A stretch of DNA of 11,197 nt, from positions 1-11,197 of the forward strand of contig DEWO01000019.1 in the NCBI GenBank assembly GCA_002363695.1, given 5' to 3'. Source of the DNA: Prevotella sp. UBA3208 (GTDB lineage: Bacteria > Bacteroidota > Bacteroidia > Bacteroidales > Bacteroidaceae). Positions 5,866 through 11,197 of the stretch are shown piece by piece (positions within the stretch are counted from its first letter, which is position 1; each line of letters starts with the position of its first letter). Under the pieces are notes generated by a model that made no database searches, was not told the DNA's origin, and worked only from the letters and a program-made list of their open reading frames with translations. Made by a program: the position numbers and the translations under genes.

Positions 5866-7118
5866 TGCGGATAGAGGTGCGTATAGCTGGCCAAGACATT
5901 CTTATACTTCATCACGGGTGTGCCGACGGGGATGCCTTTCGCGTTGTAAACCTGAGTCACGCTGTGTGGTGCTTCACCTTGGAACTGGGTATAGTGGAAC
6001 TCATGTCCCCGATAGACGCTTCCGTCCAGTTCGAAACTGCGGTATCCCAGCGATAGTTTACGGTCAGCCTGCCGGGCGGTGATGGTGTATGGCAGCACGT
6101 CGCACATCGGGTAGTCGCCATCGTCTGTGAGTATATTCCGACAGAGGTACATCATGCCTCCACACTCCGCTTGTATGTGCCCCCCCCTTTCCGCAAAGTC
6201 CTTGATTGCCTTGCGGCAGGCAGCGTTGGCAACCAGTGCCTCAAGGTGTTTCTCGGGATAGCCACCAGGCAGGAAGAGCCAATCGGCATCGTCCAGAACG
6301 GGTATGTCCTTCTCCGGGTCGAAGAACGTAGCTTGTGGGTATTGGTCAACAAACTCCTGATAGAGAAACGAGAACGATTCGGCGTTGCGGGCTATCCACA
6401 TTTTTTTTCCAGCGCAGGGAAAAATTTTTCCCAGTGCAGGGAAAAAAGTTTTGCACTGCACTCCAGAAACAGCCGGGCTACACAGTCGCCGCCAATCGAC
6501 GTGACTTTCCAAGAACTGAACCAGTTGCTGCGTTTCAGTGGCCCTGGAGAAGTCCAGTCCCAAGTAACGGGAGTCCTGCTTCAGCGCGTCGGTCTTGGGC
6601 AGATAGCCCAGACAGGTCACTCCGATATCGCTGCAGACCTCCTGCAACATCTGGTAGTGACGTTCAGACCCTACCTTATTAAATATAACTCCAGCCACAC
6701 GGACATCAGGTCTGAAGCCCACAAATCCCGACAAAAGGGCCGCCATGGAGTATGCAGCCGAACGGGCATCAACCACCAGGACTACCGGTATATCCAGCAC
6801 ACGGGCGATTTCTGCCGAGGCCCCCCTATCGCGGTCGTAGCCGTCGAAAAGTCCCATCATGCCCTCCACCACGCAGATGTCGGCATCCATTCCGTAGTGT
6901 CCGAAAAGTTCACGGACATGCTGTGGGTTAGCCATGAAGGTGTCGAGGTTTACACTGGGACGTCCGCATACTGCCTCGTGAAACTTGGTATCGATATAGT
7001 CCGGTCCACACTTGAAGGGCTGTACCTTGTATCCCTTCTGCACCAGCAATGCCATGAGCCCTCTGGCAACGGTTGTCTTGCCAGAGCCACTCGTCGGGGC
7101 TGCTATCAGAAATGACAT
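5856..7118 (-). CDS. cobB: Cobyrinate a,c-diamide synthase (CobB/CbiA)
   Basis: This enzyme uses ATP and glutamine to amidate the a and c side chains of cobyrinate (or hydrogenobyrinate) in cobalamin synthesis. The N-terminal P-loop reads APTSGSGKTT at residues 7-16, followed by FKCGPDYID and VVEGMMGLFDG, both typical of the family. The C-terminal class I glutamine amidotransferase domain has PGGYPE, the nucleophile Cys319 in AECGGMMYL, GYRSFEL, and the His-containing GHEFHYT. The ATG at 7118 is chosen over one at 7139 because the upstream ATG overlaps the -7 box itself and would precede the transcription start; the product is then 420 residues. A palindromic repeat is translated in the linker (about 222-240). 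The gene is divergent from the riboswitch-controlled uptake operon, which fits a corrinoid role. Confidence 0.95.
   Translation of the reverse strand: MSFLIAAPTSGSGKTTVARGLMALLVQKGYKVQPFKCGPDYIDTKFHEAVCGRPSVNLDTFMANPQHVRELFGHYGMDADICVVEGMMGLFDGYDRDRGASAEIARVLDIPVVLVVDARSAAYSMAALLSGFVGFRPDVRVAGVIFNKVGSERHYQMLQEVCSDIGVTCLGYLPKTDALKQDSRYLGLDFSRATETQQLVQFLESHVDWRRLCSPAVSGVQCKTFFPALGKIFPCAGKKMWIARNAESFSFLYQEFVDQYPQATFFDPEKDIPVLDDADWLFLPGGYPEKHLEALVANAACRKAIKDFAERGGHIQAECGGMMYLCRNILTDDGDYPMCDVLPYTITARQADRKLSLGYRSFELDGSVYRGHEFHYTQFQGEAPHSVTQVYNAKGIPVGTPVMKYKNVLASYTHLYPHQR
6401..6447. repeat. Tandem palindromic repeat translated in frame inside cobB
   Basis: Two hairpin units stand head to tail: TTTTTCC-AGCGCA-GGGAAAAA (6404-6424) and TTTTTCCC-AGTGCA-GGGAAAAA (6425-6446); the first lacks one C of the stem. 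Their junction, GGGAAAAATTTTTCCC (6417-6432), is a perfect 16-bp palindrome. On the cobB strand they read FFPALGKIFPCAGKK, in the linker between the ATPase and amidotransferase domains, where extra length is tolerated. The composition is unlike the rest of the gene, suggesting insertion of a small palindromic element. Confidence 0.8.
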
Positions 7119-7128
7119 CTTCACGCTG

Positions 7129-7136
7129 CAAAGGTA
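7129..7136 (-). promoter_or_regulatory. Bacteroidota -7 promoter box for cobB
   Basis: TACCTTTG within GTACCTTTGCA reads on the minus strand and ends 10 nt before the chosen cobB ATG. A start about 7 nt downstream leaves a leader of only a few bases, so the mRNA is nearly leaderless. No clear -33 TTTG is seen. The position of this box decides the cobB start. Confidence 0.7.
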
Positions 7137-7172
7137 CAAAAATCTTGCTATTTAAATCAGCTAATAGTAAAT

Positions 7173-7200
7173 TTTTCACTTTTCACTTCCCACTTTTCAC
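7173..7200 (+). repeat. Four tandem 7-bp repeats (TTTTCAC) before the riboswitch promoter
   Basis: Copies at 7173-7179, 7180-7186, 7187-7193 and 7194-7200 read TTTTCAC except the third, TTCCCAC. An eight-T run follows at 7201-7208, directly before the -7 box at 7211. The repeat covers the place where the -33 element should be. Confidence 0.8.
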
Positions 7201-7210
7201 TTTTTTTTCG

Positions 7211-7218
7211 TACCTTTG
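7211..7218 (+). promoter_or_regulatory. Bacteroidota -7 promoter box of the cobalamin-uptake operon
   Basis: TACCTTTG, again within GTACCTTTGCA, places the start near 7225, just before the cobalamin riboswitch. No TTTG -33 element is seen at the right spacing; tandem TTTTCAC repeats occupy that region. Confidence 0.75.
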
Positions 7219-7225
7219 CACCCGA

Positions 7226-7396
7226 TTTGGCAATCTGGTGGCAGAATGCCGCCATGACGAAAGGGAATCTGGTGAAAGTCCAGAACTGTACCTGCAGCTG
7301 TAATCCTCTTATAATGTGGTCTGCTTGTATAACGCCACTGACACACAAGTCGGGAAGGTAAAGCAGGCTGAGGAAAGTCAGAAGACCTGCCACCAT
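7226..7396 (+). ncRNA. Cobalamin (B12) riboswitch
   Basis: The class hallmarks occur in order. The closing stem P1 pairs GGTGGCAG (7237-7244) with CTGCCACC (7387-7394). The core AGGGAATCTGGTGAAAGTCC, followed by the CTGTACCTGCAGCTGTAATC region, is a good match to the conserved core; GCCACTG is present near 7334; and the B12 box AAGTCAGAAGACCTGCC is at 7375-7391. Binding of adenosylcobalamin or a related corrinoid is expected to turn down the operon. The 55 nt between P1 and the first ATG hold no hairpin-plus-T-run terminator, so control is probably at translation initiation; the expression platform is not resolved by eye. Confidence 0.95.
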
Positions 7397-7449
7397 ACAG
7401 AGTAAGTGCGTTCAGGAACAAACGTAGCTGAAAGAGTTTTTGTGACGAC

Positions 7450-9636
7450 ATGAAAAGATTACTGACAGCAGGACTATTAGCCTTTGGCGCAGTAGCAGCT
7501 GTTCAGGCGCAGACGGACATCTGGCGTTCTGACAGCATACAGGAGGTTGTAGTGACGGGTACTGGCACACAGCACCTACTCAAGAATGCACCCGTACAAA
7601 CGGAAGTCATTACGAGCAAGATGCTGAGCCAGTATGGCGGCAAGAGTCTGGAGGAAATCCTCGCAGGACTCACGGCCTCGTTTGCCTTCAACGAGGGCGA
7701 CATGGGTTCCCAGATGCAGATGAACGGTCTGGGCAACAGCTACATCCTGATACTCATCGACGGCAAGCGTATTCACGGCGACGTGGGTGGCGAGAATGAC
7801 CTGTCACTCATAGACCCGCACAACATCGAGAAGATAGAGATTGTCAAGGGTGCCCAGAGTGCCCTCTATGGCTCTGACGCTATGGCGGGTGTGGTCAACA
7901 TCATTACCAAGAAACACACGGAGAAAGGCGTCTATGCCGACAACATCACCCGTTACGGTTCGCACAACGACTGGCGCCAGCACAACACGGTAGCCCTGAA
8001 CTTTGGCAAGGTGACCAGCCAGACCAACTTTCAGATGCAGCGCAACGACGGGTGGCAGAACACCGCCGAGGAGTTTGCCGAGGGCATGGTGCTGACTGAC
8101 AGCAAGAACAAGACCGTCAACAAGTTCCGCAACTGGCAGCTGGCCGAGCGTCTTACCTACCAGCCCCTACCCTCTCTGGAGCTATATGCCGAAGGCTCTT
8201 ACTACAAGAAGAACATCATCCGTCCCACCAACGGTACCCATCCCAGCTGTGACGTCTACACTTACGACCTGCGCTACAACAATGCCTCGGCATCAGCCGG
8301 CGGCAAGTGGTGGCTGGACGACGCGTCCCGTGGTTCGAAAAGAAACCACCTCACATTGGATGTCGATTGGAACAAACACGCCTACTACTACGACTATACC
8401 GCCAAGCACTACGACTACGTGCAGCTCAGAGGCGAGGAATATGGCGACCAGAACGGTGAGTGGTTCTCGGTAGCCATGCTGCCCGGACAGAGCAAGCTGC
8501 AAAGTGACCAGCAGCGAGTCATGGCTCAGCTGAAGGGCATCTTCTATCTGCCTTACGCCAACACGCTGAATGCAGGGGCGGAATACCGCTACGACTATCT
8601 GAAAGCCCCGGAGCGTACGGAGACAGGAACTGCCAGCGACCATACGTCTGCCTTGTACGTGCAGGACGAGTACACCCCCAAAGACTGGCTGAACATCACT
8701 GCCGGGCTCCGTCTCGTGGACAATCGTAACTTTGGTGTCCGTGTGACCCCAAAGGTCAGCGCCATGCTGTCTGCCGGCGATTTCCGCTTCCGTCTGGGCT
8801 GGAGCCAGGGATTCAAGACTCCTACCGTCAAAGAATTACATTACCGCTATCTGCACGTCATGGGTAGCAGTATGTTCTTCAACATCGGCAACCGGCAACT
8901 GAATCCCCAAACCAGCAACTACTATTCTGCCAACATCGAGTATCGCGGTCATCGCTTCACAGCCTCGTTAACAGGCTATCTGAACAAGCTGGACAACATG
9001 ATTGCGCTGGTCAATGTGCCCGTGGGCGAGATTCCTGCCGGCATCACTACAGCCTATCTTGGCGACGGCAGTGACAATGTGCAGGCCCGTATGTACAAGA
9101 ACATAGACGATGCACGTACCAGCGGACTGGACGTCACGTTGTCCTATCAAGTGATGAAAGGTCTGACGCTAAACGCTGCCTACAGCTATCTGGACACCAA
9201 GGCCCATCTGTATGATGCCTCCAAGGACCAAATGCAGACTGTTACCATTGACGGAACGGCCCACCACAAATGGAGCGCTTCGGCCATCTACAGCCACACG
9301 TTCAGCCCTCTCTACAAGCTGGGAGTCAGCCTGTCCACCCGTGGCAGCAGCACCCGCTACTATCAGAACAACGGCAACGGAAAGGGCTATCAGATTTGGC
9401 GCATCAATACGACCCACGACCTGGGCAAACAAGACAAGATGCTTGCCTATAGGGTCGAACTGGGTGTAGACAACCTATTTAATTATATAGACAAGACGAT
9501 GCACCCCTACCATCTGGGCAATAACACGTCGGGCGCAACGGTGTATGCCAGCTTCGCCGTCAAGTTCAATTACGGGAAAAAAGTTAAGTACAATAAATTA
9601 TCCTTTAAAAAACAAACAAGCAATGAAGAAGATTAA
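7450..9636 (+). CDS. btuB: BtuB-like TonB-dependent outer-membrane receptor for corrinoids
   Basis: This 728-residue protein should import cobalamin or other corrinoids across the outer membrane, powered by TonB-ExbBD. A signal peptide spans residues 1-20 (cleavage after VQA). A TonB box (IQEVVVTGT, about 30-38) leads into the plug domain (about 45-155) with NGLGNSYILILIDG, IEKIEIVKGAQSALYGSDA and GVVNIITKK, and the remainder is a 22-strand barrel. There is no SusC-type N-terminal carboxypeptidase-like domain, so it is the BtuB/siderophore class rather than a glycan transporter. Substrate is inferred mainly from the cobalamin riboswitch upstream. Oddly, about 19 charged residues follow the last barrel-like strand (VYASFAVKFNYG), and the reading frame ends 14 nt inside the next gene. 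Confidence 0.93.
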   Translation: MKRLLTAGLLAFGAVAAVQAQTDIWRSDSIQEVVVTGTGTQHLLKNAPVQTEVITSKMLSQYGGKSLEEILAGLTASFAFNEGDMGSQMQMNGLGNSYILILIDGKRIHGDVGGENDLSLIDPHNIEKIEIVKGAQSALYGSDAMAGVVNIITKKHTEKGVYADNITRYGSHNDWRQHNTVALNFGKVTSQTNFQMQRNDGWQNTAEEFAEGMVLTDSKNKTVNKFRNWQLAERLTYQPLPSLELYAEGSYYKKNIIRPTNGTHPSCDVYTYDLRYNNASASAGGKWWLDDASRGSKRNHLTLDVDWNKHAYYYDYTAKHYDYVQLRGEEYGDQNGEWFSVAMLPGQSKLQSDQQRVMAQLKGIFYLPYANTLNAGAEYRYDYLKAPERTETGTASDHTSALYVQDEYTPKDWLNITAGLRLVDNRNFGVRVTPKVSAMLSAGDFRFRLGWSQGFKTPTVKELHYRYLHVMGSSMFFNIGNRQLNPQTSNYYSANIEYRGHRFTASLTGYLNKLDNMIALVNVPVGEIPAGITTAYLGDGSDNVQARMYKNIDDARTSGLDVTLSYQVMKGLTLNAAYSYLDTKAHLYDASKDQMQTVTIDGTAHHKWSASAIYSHTFSPLYKLGVSLSTRGSSTRYYQNNGNGKGYQIWRINTTHDLGKQDKMLAYRVELGVDNLFNYIDKTMHPYHLGNNTSGATVYASFAVKFNYGKKVKYNKLSFKKQTSNEED

Positions 9637-10765
9637 ATCTTTCGTACTGGCTGCTTTGGCCTTTGCCATGGTAGCCAACGTGTTCACCGCCTGCGGCGAT
9701 GACGACAACAAGACCGAGAACGTTATCAACAACATCGTGTCTGAGTACTCTTACAACGACCAACTGGTAGCCAACCAGAAAGCCACATCCAAGAAGAACG
9801 TGGCCGTGCTGCTGGTTGCCTTCGGTTCTACCTGGAACAATGCCTTCCTGGCTTTCGACAAGGCTAAGGCTGCCTACGAGCAGGCATTCCCCGAGGCTGA
9901 CGTCTACATGAGTTTCTCCAGCGACATCTGCATCAACCGCGCCAGTGCCGGTGAGAACGTGGACGACAACGGCAACATCGTCCGTCGCGACTACTACGAG
10001 CCCCGCTACCTGCTGCACGCCATCGGTGCTGCCAAGTACAGCAAGATTTACGTACAGTCCCTACAGGTCATTCCCGGCGAGGAGTTTGCTGCCGTCGTCG
10101 CTTCTGTCAAGAAGTTCATGAACAACGGCTACATCGGTCAGGCTCACCTGGACGATGCCTATCTGGCTCAGTTGCAGGAAAACGAAGCCATCTTCTTTGG
10201 TATGCCGCTGCTGAACGACCCCGAAAAGGATGTACCCGAGGTGGCCAAGCAGCTCAATGCCCTCTATGCTGCTGAGGCAGCACAGGGCGTGGTGGCCTTC
10301 ATGGGTCACGGCAACCCCGACAGCTACGACACCTTCAAGGCCAATGTCCGCTACACCCAGCTGGAGGAGGCCCTGCAGAAGCTCAGCCCCAGCTACTTTG
10401 TCGGTACTGTCGACATGCCCGACAACTACAAGCAGGACGTGATGCAGCGTATGCAGAGCAAGGGCATCAGCAATGGCAAGGTCTATCTGCACGCCCTGAT
10501 GTCTATTGCCGGCGACCACGCCCACAACGACATGGCCGGTGAGGGTGACGACTACTGGGACGCAGAAGACCCTGAGAGCGAGGACAACAGCTGGTTCGAG
10601 TACTTCAAGAACAACGGTTACGAGTCCATCGTATCAATGCCTGCCGGCAACAAGCACCCCCAGGGCCTGCTGGAACTGCCTGGCATCCTGAACGTATGGA
10701 TTCAGCACACCAAGAATGCTGAGTTCCTGGAAGATGCCTATCACTCAATGTATCCTGAAGAGTAA
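9623..10765 (+). CDS. CbiK-family cobalt chelatase-like lipoprotein
   Basis: The 380-residue product starts at the ATG at 9623, overlapping btuB by 14 nt; a longer reading frame from 9545 would bury the signal. Residues 1-24 are a lipoprotein signal with lipobox FTAC (Cys24), then acidic residues, so the protein is anchored in a membrane outside the cytoplasm. From about residue 58 it follows the CbiK class II chelatase: VAVLLVAFGSTW, VQSLQVIPGEEF, VVAFMGHG, GTVDMPD and AGDHAHNDMAGE. The Salmonella CbiK metal ligands His145, Glu175 and His207 correspond to His229, Asp264 and His299, so Glu is replaced by Asp. The neighbouring QSLH motif has Gln148 instead of His. CbiK normally loads cobalt into sirohydrochlorin in the cytoplasm; an exported relative more likely binds or alters a tetrapyrrole. 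Periplasmic CbiK in Desulfovibrio and the haemin-binding IhtB of Porphyromonas are the closest known parallels I recall. Confidence 0.9.
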   Translation: MKKIKSFVLAALAFAMVANVFTACGDDDNKTENVINNIVSEYSYNDQLVANQKATSKKNVAVLLVAFGSTWNNAFLAFDKAKAAYEQAFPEADVYMSFSSDICINRASAGENVDDNGNIVRRDYYEPRYLLHAIGAAKYSKIYVQSLQVIPGEEFAAVVASVKKFMNNGYIGQAHLDDAYLAQLQENEAIFFGMPLLNDPEKDVPEVAKQLNALYAAEAAQGVVAFMGHGNPDSYDTFKANVRYTQLEEALQKLSPSYFVGTVDMPDNYKQDVMQRMQSKGISNGKVYLHALMSIAGDHAHNDMAGEGDDYWDAEDPESEDNSWFEYFKNNGYESIVSMPAGNKHPQGLLELPGILNVWIQHTKNAEFLEDAYHSMYPEE

Positions 10766-10769
10766 TTCT

Positions 10770-10794
10770 ATTGCATGAATAAGAAAAATGCAAT
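10770..10794 (+). other. Inverted repeat over the start codon of the second receptor gene
   Basis: ATTGCAT (10770-10776) pairs with ATGCAAT (10788-10794) around an 11-nt loop, so two of the three start-codon bases (10775-10777) lie in a 7-bp A/T-rich stem. It could lower initiation or couple it to translation of the upstream gene, whose stop is 9 nt before. The stem is weak and may be chance. Confidence 0.4.
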
Positions 10795-11197
10795 CCTACT
10801 CTTGGTGGCACTCTTTTCGGAGAGTGCCGCTTTTGGTCAGATTCACCAGATGGAGCGCAAGGACACGTCAGTCGTTGACCGTTCCTACAATCTGAACCCT
10901 GTCGTGGTGACGGGCTCCGGCCACCACCAGCGTCTGAAGTCGACGGCCACGCCCGTTCATGTGCTCTCCAGCCAGGAGATTCGCGAACAGGGCATCTCCA
11001 CCTTCGACCAAGCACTGACACGTATGTTGCCACAGGTGTCGATGGCTCCTAATTCCATGGGGACATTCCTCCGCCTGAACGGACTGGGCAACAAGTACAT
11101 CCTCATTCTCATCAATGGTCAGAAGCTCTCGGGCGACATCTCGAACAATGTGGACCTGAACCGTATCAGCATGTCGCGCGTCAAGCGCATCGAGATT
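10775..11197 (+). CDS. Second TonB-dependent receptor, 5' part only
   Basis: The first 141 residues of another outer-membrane receptor are visible before the window ends. A signal peptide is at about 1-21 (cleavage after AFG), a TonB box at 41-49 (NPVVVTGSG), then the start of the plug: TPVHVLSSQEI, LNGLGNKYILILING at 101-115, and VKRIEI at the edge. It is clearly paralogous to the first receptor, sharing the NGLGNxYILILIxG segment and the xGDI/xGDV element after it. It starts 9 nt after the chelatase-like gene with no promoter or terminator between, so it is almost certainly part of the same riboswitch-controlled operon. Its substrate cannot be told from what is visible; a corrinoid or other tetrapyrrole is the natural guess. 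Confidence 0.93.
   Translation, partial: MNKKNAILLLVALFSESAAFGQIHQMERKDTSVVDRSYNLNPVVVTGSGHHQRLKSTATPVHVLSSQEIREQGISTFDQALTRMLPQVSMAPNSMGTFLRLNGLGNKYILILINGQKLSGDISNNVDLNRISMSRVKRIEI

Noticed and set aside
6171..7115. 314-residue plus-strand frame opposite cobB
   Set aside because: Antisense shadow; the minus strand has the full set of CobB motifs including the P-loop and amidotransferase cysteine.
9545..9622. N-terminal extension of the chelatase-like lipoprotein
   Set aside because: It would place 26 extra residues before a textbook lipoprotein signal and extend the overlap with btuB; the ATG at 9623 is far better.
1..11197. CRISPR arrays, transposase genes or prophage
   Set aside because: No regularly spaced repeats, transposase motifs or phage genes were seen; the window reads as chromosomal core plus an uptake operon.

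Overview
The window looks like a chromosomal segment of a Bacteroidota bacterium, most likely Prevotella or a close relative. The evidence: at least four transcription starts carry the phylum's -7 promoter box (TAnnTTTG, here always as GTACCTTTGCA); leaders are A/T-rich with poor Shine-Dalgarno sites; the tRNA gene has no encoded CCA; outer-membrane TonB receptors and a lipoprotein are typical of the group; and HtpG is in the long (686 aa) form. This is inference from sequence features, not from a database match.

Left part (1-2335, minus strand): a housekeeping cluster reads map (methionine aminopeptidase), tsaD (tRNA t6A synthesis), then pncC/cinA-C (NMN amidase), the last cut by the window edge. 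A 72-bp dyad element with perfect 16-bp arms lies between tsaD and pncC.

Centre (2336-4702): divergent from map is htpG (Hsp90), preceded by an exact match to the sigma-54 -24/-12 promoter consensus rather than the usual Bacteroidota promoter. After htpG come a strong rho-independent terminator and, on the other strand, a tRNA-Arg(ACG) gene with its own terminator and a good -33/-7 promoter.

Right part (4988-11197): a secreted protein of unknown function converges on cobB (cobyrinate a,c-diamide synthase), their ends overlapping by 10 nt. cobB carries an in-frame tandem palindromic insertion in its interdomain linker. Divergent from cobB, a cobalamin riboswitch controls what looks like one operon: a BtuB-like TonB-dependent receptor, a CbiK-type chelatase carrying a lipoprotein signal, and a second, paralogous TonB receptor that runs off the window. 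Corrinoid synthesis or remodelling (cobB) thus stands back to back with corrinoid uptake. The lipoprotein chelatase, with altered active-site positions between two paralogous receptors, is the most interesting candidate system: possibly surface or periplasmic capture or metal handling of corrinoids or other tetrapyrroles, rather than cytoplasmic cobalt insertion.
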